The notes below the pieces were generated by a model that was given only the letters and a program-made list of their open reading frames with translations, was not told where the DNA came from and made no database searches. From positions 1 to 64,000 of the forward strand of contig CAJOFL010000001.1 in NCBI GenBank assembly GCA_905233895.1: a stretch of 64,000 bases of DNA. Direction: 5' to 3'. Both the position numbers and the translations under genes were made by a program. The stretch is from an uncultured Bacteroidales bacterium. GTDB taxonomy: Bacteria > Bacteroidota > Bacteroidia > Bacteroidales > P3. Positions 1 through 7,931 of the stretch are shown in pieces. Each line of letters begins with the position of its first letter. Within the stretch, counting starts at the first letter, position 1.

Positions 1-483
1 GATAGGCTTCACGTCAATCTGAGAACCTGGGAGGAATGCCTCTGTGCCGAGCACGTCAACAATCATACCGCCCTTTGTGCGGCACTTCACGAAGCCGTTC
101 ACGATTTCGTCGTTTTCGAGGGCTGCATTCACGCGATCCCAAGAGCGAGCCTGGCGAGCCTTCTTGTGAGAGAGCACAAGTTGACCCTTCTTGTCTTCCT
201 GATTCTCAATGTAAACCTCTACGGTGTCACCCACCTTGAGGTCGGGAGCATAGCGGAACTCGCTGCGTGCGATGATACCTTCGCTCTTGTAGCCGATGTT
301 CACAACAACTTCGCGATCGTTGATGCTGGTGACAGTACCGTCAACTACCTCGTTGTCGTTCACATTATTGAGCGTGCCTTCGTAGGCAGCCTGCTGAGCC
401 GCTTTGTCTGCTGCGCTCACACCGTCGTTTTCGAATGCTTCCCAATCGAAACCTTCCAGCGGTTTAATGTCTTTTGTTTCCAT
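1..483 (-). CDS. rpsA: 30S ribosomal protein S1, N-terminal part (runs off the window)
   Basis: The minus-strand frame opens with ATG at 483 (METKDIKPLEGFDWEAFEND) and stays open to base 1, giving about 161 residues without a stop. After an acidic N-terminal arm come two S1/OB-fold repeats: one starts near VVDGTVTSINDREVVVNIGY, with the typical KSEGIIARSEF core, and the second near DEIVNGFVKCRTKGGMIVDV. S1 binds mRNA and helps load it on the 30S subunit, which matters in Bacteroidetes because they use few Shine-Dalgarno sequences. The start is supported by a good promoter upstream. The C-terminal repeats lie outside the window. Confidence 0.95.
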   Translation of the reverse strand, partial: METKDIKPLEGFDWEAFENDGVSAADKAAQQAAYEGTLNNVNDNEVVDGTVTSINDREVVVNIGYKSEGIIARSEFRYAPDLKVGDTVEVYIENQEDKKGQLVLSHKKARQARSWDRVNAALENDEIVNGFVKCRTKGGMIVDVLGTEAFLPGSQIDVKPI

Positions 484-574
484 AAATAATAAAATAGTTT
501 GTTTTTAATTAATAAAGTTAGACATTATGTTGATAAAATCTAATTTCTGTCTGCGGTCAAACCACAAAACGGCT

Positions 575-607
575 GCAAAGTTAGTGATTTTCTTCTTACT
601 AACCAAA
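575..607 (-). promoter_or_regulatory. Bacteroidetes-type promoter of rpsA
   Basis: On the minus strand a -33 TTTG is followed after 20 bases by TAACTTTGC, matching the phylum consensus TTTG-(19-21)-TAnnTTTG. It lies about 90 bases upstream of the rpsA start. The rest of the 484-691 gap shows no convincing gene; the overlapping ORFs there have no recognisable features. Confidence 0.75.
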
Positions 608-691
608 CATTTGGCTCGAAAATCCACCACTGATGCAAGATTTGAACAAGAAATGAACTTGTGGGGCAGACAATACGTGTTCATATATTTC

Positions 692-1756
692 CTATTTTGT
701 TGTTTCCAGAACTGGCCAACCTTTCTCGTCAAAGTTCATCTTGCGGAGGAAAATTTTGGCTTGTCCGTTACGGGCTTTCTCATAAGCATGTGAAAGGAAA
801 TACCATTGACCGTCGAACTGATAGGCTGAACAATGGCCTAAACCGAAGAAGTCGGCATTGGGACCGATGAGGGTGTCGCCACCGCCTTTTTCCATGGGCT
901 GTCCCATACTATCCAAGTAGGGACCTGTCACCTTCTTGCTTCTGCCCACCACGGTGCGGTAGGTGCTGCGTTCACCTCGGCAGCAGTAGTCGAAACTGAC
1001 GAAGAGGTAATAGTATTTGCCGTTCTTGATGATGAACGGGGCTTCCACTGCATTGTCACCAGCCTCTATGGTGTCGTTGCCTTCGATTGTGTAGTGCTCT
1101 ATGTTGTCAATCTCGGCAAGAGTGACTTTTCTGCCAACACGGCGGGAGATAGTCTTTGGGGTGCCATCAAGTGTCTTGAAGTCTTTTTTCAGTTTCACGA
1201 TTTGGATACCATCCCAAAAAGATCCGAAAGTGAGCCATGGGGTGCCTTTCTCGTCAACAATCAGGTTGGGGTCTATGCAGTTGTAGTGATCCACATGTTG
1301 ATGGGAGACGATGACGGGGCCTTGGTCAACCCACAGAAAATCTGGTGACGTAGGGTCGAGCGTCTTGTTAGTGGCAAGTCCGATGGCAGATCCATTCTTG
1401 CCGAAGGAGGAACATGAGTAATAGAGCAGCCATTTGCCGTCGTGGTAGGAAATGTCGGGTGCCCATGTGTGTCCGCGATAACCACGGATGGAATCCAATG
1501 CCCATTGTGGGATAGGGTTGAGCGCTGACTTTTCGGGTTGCCAGGTTTTCAGGTCGGCAGACGAAATGCTGCCCACTCCCATGCCTGTTGAGAAAATGTA
1601 GTACCGGCCATTCTCGCCACGTGCCATCACGGGGTCGTGCACGTCGGGGTGCTCAGTGTCGAAATAGAATCTTGGGCGACGCTGTAACTGTTCGCCTTCT
1701 TGCGCTGCAGCATGAAGTGTCATGGCTGCAAAAAGCATCATGAATAGTTGTTTCAT
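692..1756 (-). CDS. GH43 glycoside hydrolase, probable arabinan endo-1,5-alpha-L-arabinosidase
   Basis: This 354-residue protein has a signal peptide (about 1-18, ending AAAQ) and a single five-bladed-propeller GH43 catalytic domain. Visible motifs fit the family: HDPVMA with the general-base Asp41, WAPDISYHDGKW near 98-109, IDPNLI with Asp162 as likely pKa modulator, and VEAPF with Glu238 as the likely general acid. By family knowledge the enzyme hydrolyses alpha-1,5-linked arabinan, here probably in the periplasm. It follows the Omp28-like gene by 30 bases on the same strand. No SusC/SusD pair is nearby, so it is not in a classical polysaccharide utilisation locus. The exact substrate specificity is inferred. 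Confidence 0.85.
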   Translation of the reverse strand: MKQLFMMLFAAMTLHAAAQEGEQLQRRPRFYFDTEHPDVHDPVMARGENGRYYIFSTGMGVGSISSADLKTWQPEKSALNPIPQWALDSIRGYRGHTWAPDISYHDGKWLLYYSCSSFGKNGSAIGLATNKTLDPTSPDFLWVDQGPVIVSHQHVDHYNCIDPNLIVDEKGTPWLTFGSFWDGIQIVKLKKDFKTLDGTPKTISRRVGRKVTLAEIDNIEHYTIEGNDTIEAGDNAVEAPFIIKNGKYYYLFVSFDYCCRGERSTYRTVVGRSKKVTGPYLDSMGQPMEKGGGDTLIGPNADFFGLGHCSAYQFDGQWYFLSHAYEKARNGQAKIFLRKMNFDEKGWPVLETTK

Positions 1757-1786
1757 GTTAGGAGCATGATTGGTTAATAAATGTCT

Positions 1787-2734
1787 TTAGTTAGAATGGG
1801 TCAGCAACATGACTGCCCAGTTGTTTAATTCGACGACCTTTGTAACGGATAGTTTATTCTGCTGCGCCACTTTTTTCATTTCTGGCACATCGTCGGTGAA
1901 GAAGCCGGAGAGGATGAGGGTGCCTTGGGGGGCGAGGTGCTGGACGTAGGTGGGCAGGTCGGCGGTGAGGATGTTCTTGTGGGTCTCGGAGACGAAGACT
2001 ATGATTTCGAGGTCGCTGAAGTCGGCGATGGGAACGGCTCCGATGGCCTGGGGAATCTGGTAGGTATAGGTGCGCTCCATGAAGGTGCCGACGGTAAGAC
2101 CGGTGATTTCCTCACCCCACTGGCCGGTCAGCAGGTCGCGGAACATGTGCATGTGGCGGTAGCTACCGTCTGACAGGACGTATTCTGAGTTGTAAGGGGG
2201 ATTTCCATAGTTGCTCTGGGGTCCGATGATATTGTTCTGAACCAGGGCGACGTTGAGGAAGTTGCTGCTAACGGTCTGGGTGCCGGTGACGTAGAGTTCG
2301 ACGTTGACAACCAACTCGCGGGTGTTGGGGTCGATGGTGGCAGTGGCAGCCACGTTGATGGGCGAATCCTGTCCGCGGACAGTTGATGCCTGGCTGGCCC
2401 AGTCGCCACGGCCCGACATGGCGCCGCGGTTCACAGTGCCGCAGGGATAGCCGCTGATGTTGTACTGGCTGGCGAGGCCGTCGCCAAAGGTCGTTTCGTA
2501 ACCGGAACCGGAAGCATAGCCACCCTCGTGGATGTTGATTGCCCAAGCGTGGCCGGAATACTGGGTGCAGATGGAGTTGGCACGGGCGTGGCCGTCGGGG
2601 CAATAGCCGCAACCGACGCCGGTGTACTCCTCGATGATGACGTTGCGCTTCTCGACCTGGGTCGAAACGATGGTTTGAGCCATCATGGTGCCTGCGAACA
2701 ACAGGGCGATGGCAGCGGATAATACTTTCTTCAT
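1787..2734 (-). CDS. Omp28-like secreted protein with CxxC motif
   Basis: A 315-residue protein with a signal peptide (about 1-20, ending MMAQ). Directly after it comes RNVIIEEYTGVGCGYCPDGH, a thioredoxin-like strand followed by Cys42-Gly-Tyr-Cys45. This arrangement is characteristic of Omp28-related proteins of Bacteroidetes, whose best-known member is an outer-membrane lipoprotein of Porphyromonas. A redox or folding role is suggested by the CxxC but not proven. The C-terminal part (about 150-315) is beta-rich. No lipobox is visible here. It has its own -7 box at 2805-2813, and GH43 may be read through from it. Confidence 0.8.
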   Translation of the reverse strand: MKKVLSAAIALLFAGTMMAQTIVSTQVEKRNVIIEEYTGVGCGYCPDGHARANSICTQYSGHAWAINIHEGGYASGSGYETTFGDGLASQYNISGYPCGTVNRGAMSGRGDWASQASTVRGQDSPINVAATATIDPNTRELVVNVELYVTGTQTVSSNFLNVALVQNNIIGPQSNYGNPPYNSEYVLSDGSYRHMHMFRDLLTGQWGEEITGLTVGTFMERTYTYQIPQAIGAVPIADFSDLEIIVFVSETHKNILTADLPTYVQHLAPQGTLILSGFFTDDVPEMKKVAQQNKLSVTKVVELNNWAVMLLTHSN

Positions 2735-2804
2735 AAAATGCTATTTTAGGTTTAATATTTTTATTATTAGCGGTTTGCGTCGGTTTATGTTGCGCTTTTA
2801 CAAT

Positions 2805-2813
2805 GCAAATATA
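2805..2813 (-). promoter_or_regulatory. -7 box of the Omp28-like gene
   Basis: The minus strand reads TATATTTGC, matching TAnnTTTG, 71 bases upstream of the start codon at 2734. No clear TTTG is seen at the -33 distance, so the match is partial. Confidence 0.55.
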
Positions 2814-2871
2814 CGTATTTTTTTCGATACATAGAGTTTTTTTTGACATTTAATTACTTTTTCATGTCGGA

Positions 2872-2922
2872 GTAGGGCAGGCGTTGATCAGGCGTTGATC
2901 AGGCGTTGATCAGGCGAAGGTT
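2872..2922 (+). repeat. 11-bp tandem repeat array, copy 1 (GGCGTTGATCA units)
   Basis: Three full units of GGCGTTGATCA plus a partial one, entered by GTAGGGCA and left through GGCGAAGG. Each unit contains the palindrome TGATCA. The same array with the same edges recurs at 27527-27579 and, inverted, at 51033-51082, each time in a divergent intergenic region. Here it lies between the Omp28-like gene and serS. The rest of the 2735-3077 gap holds the -7 box at 2805 and AT-rich sequence; I found no canonical serS promoter. Confidence 0.9.
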
Positions 2923-3077
2923 CCTTCCGAATCAGTACTTGTAAGGCGCTTAACGTTTTTTAACGCTGGAAACGTCACAGTATCAGCACTATCGTGTTTT
3001 TGGATTTTTTTTGTTGATTTGTGATACAATATTTCCGCTACGGGAGCGTTAAACCAAAGTTAAAATACATAAATCAG

Positions 3078-4352
3078 ATGCTGCAACTGCAATATATCAA
3101 GGATCATACCGAGGAGTGTATCTCCCGTCTGAAAATCAAGAATGTGAAGGATGTTGAGGCCAAGGTGGCCGAGATAGTCGACCTCGACTCCAAGCGTCGC
3201 GCCTTCCAGGTGAAAGCCGATGCCGCCAAGGCGGAACAGAACCGCATTGCCAAGGAGATTGGCATGCTGATGAAGCAGGGCCGTCGTGACGAAGCCGAGG
3301 CCGCCAAGGCCGAGAGCGCCCGTTGGAAGGCTGAAAGCGAGGAACTTTCGACCAAGTTGGCCGAGACGGAACAACTGCTCAACGAGCGGCTTCTTGCGCT
3401 CCCCAACGCCCCCCATCCCTCCGTTCCTGTAGGAAAAAGCGAGGCCGACAATGTTGTTGTCGCCGAATTCGGTGTGAAGCCAGACCTGCCGGCCGACGCA
3501 CTTCCACACTGGGAACTCTGTGCCAAGTACAATATCGTTGATTTCGAACTTGGTAACAAGATTACTGGTGCCGGTTTCCCTGTCTACAAAGGAAAGGGAG
3601 CCCGCCTTCAGCGTGCCCTGATTAACTTCTTCCTCAACGAGGCCGTCGATGCCGGGTTCCTTGAAATCCAGCCTCCGTTGATGGTCAACGAGGCCAGTGG
3701 CCTCGGTACCGGCCAGTTGCCGGACAAGGAGGGCCAGATGTATGCCATCCCGCTCGACGGTTTCTACATGATTCCTACCGCCGAAGTGCCCATAACCAAC
3801 ATCTACCGTGACTGCATCGTTGATGCCAAGCAGTTCCCCATCAAGCATGTGGGCTACTCTGAATGTTTCCGCCGTGAGGCCGGTAGTTACGGCAAGGATG
3901 TGCGCGGCTTGAATCGCCTGCACGAGTTCAGTAAGGTGGAAATCGTTGTCATTGAGCATCCTGACCGTTCCTATGCCCAGTTAGAGGAGATGAAACTTCA
4001 CGTTGGCGGTCTGCTCGACAAACTTGGATTGCCCTACCATATCCTCAAGCTCTGCGGTGGCGACATCAGCTTCACTTCTGCTATGACATTCGATTTCGAG
4101 GTGTGGAGCGCTGCCCAGAAGCGTTGGCTTGAGGTGAGTTCCGTATCCAATTTCGAGACTTTCCAGGCCAATCGCATGAAACTTCGCTTCCGTGACGAGC
4201 AGGGCAAGACACAGCTTTGCCATACTCTCAACGGCAGTGCCCTAGCCCTTCCGCGCATTGTTGCCGCCTTGTTGGAGAACAACCAGACTCCCGACGGTAT
4301 CGTAATGCCGGAGTGCCTGCGGCCGTATCTCGGTTTCGACAAGATTGACTAG
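3078..4352 (+). CDS. serS: Seryl-tRNA synthetase
   Basis: A 424-residue class II aminoacyl-tRNA synthetase that charges tRNA-Ser with serine. I place the start at the ATG at 3078 (MLQLQYIKDHTEECISRLKI); the upstream in-frame ATG at 3021 would add 19 residues not seen in the family. Residues up to about 110 form the antiparallel coiled-coil arm that holds the long variable arm of tRNA-Ser. Motif 2 is visible as FRREAGSYGKDVRGLNRLHE and motif 3 as LNGSALALPRIVAALLENNQ. The gene stands alone on the plus strand and ends in a strong terminator. Confidence 0.97.
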   Translation: MLQLQYIKDHTEECISRLKIKNVKDVEAKVAEIVDLDSKRRAFQVKADAAKAEQNRIAKEIGMLMKQGRRDEAEAAKAESARWKAESEELSTKLAETEQLLNERLLALPNAPHPSVPVGKSEADNVVVAEFGVKPDLPADALPHWELCAKYNIVDFELGNKITGAGFPVYKGKGARLQRALINFFLNEAVDAGFLEIQPPLMVNEASGLGTGQLPDKEGQMYAIPLDGFYMIPTAEVPITNIYRDCIVDAKQFPIKHVGYSECFRREAGSYGKDVRGLNRLHEFSKVEIVVIEHPDRSYAQLEEMKLHVGGLLDKLGLPYHILKLCGGDISFTSAMTFDFEVWSAAQKRWLEVSSVSNFETFQANRMKLRFRDEQGKTQLCHTLNGSALALPRIVAALLENNQTPDGIVMPECLRPYLGFDKID

Positions 4353-4370
4353 CCGTTAAAAGGATACTAA

Positions 4371-4398
4371 AAAAGCCCGCTCATCAGAGCGGGCTTTT
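4371..4398. terminator. Bidirectional intrinsic terminator between serS and the convergent gene
   Basis: A perfect hairpin with stem AGCCCGCTC/GAGCGGGCT and loop ATCA, flanked by A and T runs on both sides. It lies between the serS stop at 4352 and the stop of the minus-strand gene at 4413, so it can serve both transcripts. Confidence 0.9.
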
Positions 4399-4412
4399 AT
4401 TTTTTCGGTTGT

Positions 4413-5150
4413 TTAGAAATGGAAACCGATGCGTAGGGCGAGCGACCCGATGTTGCGTGTTTCGCGACCGTGGTTGAGGGCGTTGTTTGCAGCCAACTGT
4501 GCGGCGGCGATAGAATTCTTGTCGAGGGTGCGCTTGGTGTAGTCGATGGGGTGGGTTCCGAGTCCGTAGTAGTAGAGACCTGCGCTCACATGGCGACCGA
4601 ACCAGGCTCCTGCACCGACCATCCATGCCAGCGCGAAGTTGGGCTTGTATGCATAGTAAAGGGTACCGTTGTTTTCCTTGACACCTTTTCCTTCACGGGT
4701 GATCATTAGCAGGTCAGTGCCAACACCGAATTCGCCGAACGGGGTGATGTCGTTCCACAGTTCATCGTAGAAGTAGCTGACACCGGCAAGCACCGGGATA
4801 TTGAAGTAGGTCGGGGTTTTGTAGTCGTAGTCAAGGTATTGCTTGCGCCAATTGCTGCCGATCATGTTCCAGATGAAGTCGGCTTGAGCCCAGGGAGCAA
4901 CTTCGCCAACACCAACATCAAATCGGTAACTAGCACGGTAGCCAAGTCCGAATCCGATGGCTGCGTCCTTGCCTATTTCCTCATATCCGAGAGGAACGTT
5001 GCTGTGTGACGAACTTACGTTGCCAGCAAACGAGCCAGTGGGCAGGTTGCCATTTAGGTAAATAGACTGGCGGAACTGAGCGTTGGACACGTTTCCGAGA
5101 CCCATTGTGAGGGCAGCTACGCAGATGAGTTTTACAATGCTGTTCTTCAT
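4413..5150 (-). CDS. Outer-membrane beta-barrel protein, uncharacterised
   Basis: A 245-residue protein with signal peptide (about 1-25, ending VSNAQ). The rest alternates polar and aromatic residues as in small porin-like barrels, with many Gly/Tyr strands such as WMVGAGAWFGRHVSAGLYYY, and it ends SLALRIGFHF. A terminal Phe preceded by alternating hydrophobics is the usual signal for outer-membrane insertion. No enzyme motif is visible. It starts 19 bases after the end of the polyampholytic protein gene and is probably co-transcribed with it. Function unknown. Confidence 0.7.
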   Translation of the reverse strand: MKNSIVKLICVAALTMGLGNVSNAQFRQSIYLNGNLPTGSFAGNVSSSHSNVPLGYEEIGKDAAIGFGLGYRASYRFDVGVGEVAPWAQADFIWNMIGSNWRKQYLDYDYKTPTYFNIPVLAGVSYFYDELWNDITPFGEFGVGTDLLMITREGKGVKENNGTLYYAYKPNFALAWMVGAGAWFGRHVSAGLYYYGLGTHPIDYTKRTLDKNSIAAAQLAANNALNHGRETRNIGSLALRIGFHF

Positions 5151-5169
5151 ATCCTTATTATTTACTTGT

Positions 5170-5964
5170 TTATTTCTTCTTTTTTGTTGAGGAAGAGGTT
5201 TTGGTAGTCGATTTTACAGTGGTTTTGGTAGTCGGTTTTGCGGGAACTTTTACTGTTGGTTTTGCGGCAACCTTATTTTTAACCGTAGGTTTTGCTTTTG
5301 GTGAGGCTGGCTTTGAAGCGGGCTTCTTAACGCTTTTTTTCTCCGGTTTGGCTGGTATCGCCACGGCCTCTTCGTCAGGGATTGTGGCGTCAAGCGGGGG
5401 TATTTCGGCGTCGAGGTATTCTTCTTCAATGCCGCGCAGGTCTTCGTCGCTGGGCTCGAATTCGTCATCGTTAGTCTCGTCGTCGTCCAGCCGTTCGTAG
5501 CTGTCCATCTCGTCGGCGTCCTCTTCGTCGCCGAAGGCTTCCTTGAATTCCTCTTTGTTGATTCCGAGCGTAAGTTTTTTCTTCTTGTCCTCGTCTATAA
5601 TGTCTTCGAAGTCTCCATGGCGAAGGTGGCGTTCGCGGTGCGAGGTGTTCTCTTCCTCTTTCTCCAGTGCCTCGCTGAGGGGGGCGAACTCGTCCTCTTT
5701 GGTCTCCACGTCGTCATCGTCGAAGAGGGCCTTGTCAAGATCTTCACCGAGGGTGTCGATCTTCACTTCGAATTTAATCATGTAGGCGGTATCTTCGGTT
5801 TCGAAGGGAACGACGAAAATTGCTTCTCCGTTGGGTTTGATATACTTCTGCAAGTAGTTGCTGTAACCCTCGGGATAGGCTACTTTGAACTTTTCTTTGA
5901 GGTCGTCAGTGAGATTTTTGTAGCTGACAATCAGATTCTTTTTGTGTTTTCTGGTAGTTAACAT
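5170..5964 (-). CDS. Conserved protein with acidic middle and Lys/Pro-rich tail
   Basis: Start chosen at 5964 (MLTTRKHKKNLIVSYKNLTD), giving 264 residues; the earlier ATG at 6012 lies inside the promoter. Residues 1-73 look like a small folded domain of the kind conserved in Bacteroidales (YPEGYSNYLQKYIKPNGEAI). Residues 74-200 are strongly acidic, with runs of Asp and Glu. Residues 205-264 are a basic tail of PAKPTVK/TTKTTVK-type repeats resembling histone H1 tails. The charge split suggests nucleic-acid or protein binding, but the function is not known. It sits just downstream of parE with its own promoter. Confidence 0.75.
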   Translation of the reverse strand: MLTTRKHKKNLIVSYKNLTDDLKEKFKVAYPEGYSNYLQKYIKPNGEAIFVVPFETEDTAYMIKFEVKIDTLGEDLDKALFDDDDVETKEDEFAPLSEALEKEEENTSHRERHLRHGDFEDIIDEDKKKKLTLGINKEEFKEAFGDEEDADEMDSYERLDDDETNDDEFEPSDEDLRGIEEEYLDAEIPPLDATIPDEEAVAIPAKPEKKSVKKPASKPASPKAKPTVKNKVAAKPTVKVPAKPTTKTTVKSTTKTSSSTKKKK

Positions 5965-5981
5965 GGTAGTATGATTTGAGT

Positions 5982-6013
5982 GCAAGTATAGTAAAAAATA
6001 AATAACTGGCAAA
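5982..6013 (-). promoter_or_regulatory. Promoter of the polyampholytic protein gene
   Basis: On the minus strand TTTG, 19 bases, then TATACTTGC: a -33/-7 pair with one mismatch in the -7 box (C for T). It lies between the parE stop (6021) and the chosen start (5964), which supports that start. Confidence 0.65.
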
Positions 6014-6020
6014 ATTTTTT

Positions 6021-7922
6021 TTATGCCACCACAATGCTTTCGTCGTCCTCAATACGGAGATTCCGCATGATGAATTCGCGGCGTTCCAGTGTGTTCTCAC
6101 CCATGTAGAAACTTAAAACCCCTTGAGTGTCAAATTCCTTGTGTAGCAAAACGGGGTCCAATCGCATATCGTTCCCGATGAAGTTTTTGAACTCGTCGGG
6201 GCTGATTTCACCAAGGCCTTTGAATCGGGTGATTTCAGCGTTTGGGGTGGCGTTCAGTGCTGTAATGCGTTCTTCGTCGGAGTAGCAGTAGATGGTCTTC
6301 TGCTTGTTCCGCACACGGAAGAGAGGAGTCTGCAGGATATAGACGTGTCCTGAGGATATTAGTTCCGGATAGAATCGCAGGAAGAAGGTGAGCAGCAGCA
6401 ATCGGATGTGCATTCCGTCGACATCGGCATCGGTGGCAATGACTACGTTGTTGTAGCGCAGGTTCTCAATGCCGTCGTCAATATCGAGGGCGTTGTGGAG
6501 AAGGTTGAGCTCTTCGTTCTTGTAGACGTCTACCTTTCCTATGGAGTAAGTGTTTTTGGGCTTGCCGCGAAGTGAGAATACGGCTTGGGTGTCGACATCT
6601 CGAGATTTGGTTATGGAGCCGGAAGCCGAGTCGCCTTCGGTGATGAAGATGGTGCTTTCGAGGCGACGGGCGTGATTGGTGTTGTAGTGGACGTGGCAGT
6701 CTCGCAATTTTCGGTTGTTGATGCTGGCTTTCTTGCCGGCTTCACGGGCCACCTTTTTTATGCCGGCGATGTCCTTGCGCTCTTTCTCGTTGGCGTTGAT
6801 TTTTGCCAGAAGGGCTTCGGCGGTGTCGGCGTGGATATGGAGGTAGTTGTCGAGATTGCGTTTGAGGATGTCAAGTACGTAGGTCTTGAGCAGCGGCGAG
6901 TCGTTGGTGCCGTCCACTTTGTTTGGCTCCAGGTGGGTGGACCCGAGTTTGGTTTTGGTTTGTGCCTCAAATACTGGTTCCTGGATGCGGACACATAGGG
7001 CGCATACCAGTCCTCCTCGGATTACTTCGGGTGTATAGTCTTTCCTGATAAACTCTTTGACCACTCGGGCATAGGCTTCACGGAAAGCGCTTTGGTGGGT
7101 TCCGCCTTCGGTGGTGTGTTGTCCGTTGACGAAAGAGTAGTAGTAGTCGTTGCTCTGTCCGTTGATGTGGGTAAAGGCGGCTTCAAAGTCGCCTTCCTTG
7201 ATGTGGATGACAGGGTACAAGGGTTCGGCTTGCAGGTTGTTCTCCAGTAGGTCGAGCAGTCCGTTCTTTGAATAGTAGCGGCGGTCGTTGTAGTACATGG
7301 TGAGACCACGGTTGAGGTAGGCGTAGTTCCAAATACGCTTCTCGACATATTCGCTTATGAAGTGGTAGTTGCCAAAGAGTTTACTGTCTGGTATGAATTC
7401 GACCATAGTACCGCTCTCTGAACGGTTGTCGGTCAACAGGCCTGAATCGTTGGTCAGTTTTCCTTCGGCGAACTCGGCCCAGCGGGTCTTTCCGTCACGG
7501 AAACTCTGTACGCGGAAATAGGATGAGAGGGCATTGACGGCTTTTGTACCTACACCGTTGAGACCCACAGACTTTTGGAATACCTTGCTGTCGTATTTGG
7601 CTCCGGTGTTCAGCTTGCTGACAGCCTCGACAAGTTTCCCCAGCGGTATGCCGCGACCGTAGTCGCGTATGCTTACCTTGCGTTCAGCAAAGTTGATTTT
7701 CACCTCGATTTTTTTTCCGAAGCCGGATGTGAATTCGTCAATGGAGTTGTCGATAACTTCCTTGATGAGCACATAAATGCCGTCGTCGTGAGAGGATCCG
7801 TCACCCAATTTGCCAATGTACATGCCGGGGCGGAGACGGATGTGCTCCATGTCTTCAAGATGGACGATAGAGTCGTCGTTATAGTCAGCTGTGGTTTGTG
7901 GGGTGAAAATATCGTCTGCCAT
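6021..7922 (-). CDS. parE: DNA topoisomerase IV subunit B
   Basis: A 633-residue type IIA topoisomerase ATPase subunit. The GHKL ATP-binding fold is visible in [16 protein letters not shown] and [14 protein letters not shown] in the first 125 residues. The Toprim domain follows with [11 protein letters not shown] and [13 protein letters not shown], carrying the acidic residues that hold Mg2+. It decatenates daughter chromosomes together with ParC (not in this window). I prefer ParE over GyrB because of its resemblance to Bacteroides ParE (for example [18 protein letters not shown]); GyrB cannot be excluded by eye. It starts 9 bases after the AsmA-like gene. Confidence 0.88.
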   Translation of the reverse strand: MADDIFTPQTTADYNDDSIVHLEDMEHIRLRPGMYIGKLGDGSSHDDGIYVLIKEVIDNSIDEFTSGFGKKIEVKINFAERKVSIRDYGRGIPLGKLVEAVSKLNTGAKYDSKVFQKSVGLNGVGTKAVNALSSYFRVQSFRDGKTRWAEFAEGKLTNDSGLLTDNRSESGTMVEFIPDSKLFGNYHFISEYVEKRIWNYAYLNRGLTMYYNDRRYYSKNGLLDLLENNLQAEPLYPVIHIKEGDFEAAFTHINGQSNDYYYSFVNGQHTTEGGTHQSAFREAYARVVKEFIRKDYTPEVIRGGLVCALCVRIQEPVFEAQTKTKLGSTHLEPNKVDGTNDSPLLKTYVLDILKRNLDNYLHIHADTAEALLAKINANEKERKDIAGIKKVAREAGKKASINNRKLRDCHVHYNTNHARRLESTIFITEGDSASGSITKSRDVDTQAVFSLRGKPKNTYSIGKVDVYKNEELNLLHNALDIDDGIENLRYNNVVIATDADVDGMHIRLLLLTFFLRFYPELISSGHVYILQTPLFRVRNKQKTIYCYSDEERITALNATPNAEITRFKGLGEISPDEFKNFIGNDMRLDPVLLHKEFDTQGVLSFYMGENTLERREFIMRNLRIEDDESIVVA

Positions 7923-7931
7923 AGGGATGTG

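Noticed and set aside
505-793. Overlapping ORFs on both strands between rpsA and the GH43 gene
   Set aside because: No recognisable motif, no signal peptide, and the region contains the rpsA promoter; the longer ones also run into GH43.
2872-2922. CRISPR array
   Set aside because: Units are contiguous 11-mers without spacers and no cas gene is in the window.
3021-3077. Upstream in-frame extension of serS
   Set aside because: The added residues are not part of the SerS family and the family-typical start is the ATG at 3078.
3060-3959. Long minus-strand ORF opposite serS
   Set aside because: It is antisense to a certain gene and its length follows from the codon bias of serS.
6021-7922. Naming the gene gyrB
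   Set aside because: The N-terminal sequence and length resemble the ParE form of Bacteroides more closely, though only a tree would settle it.
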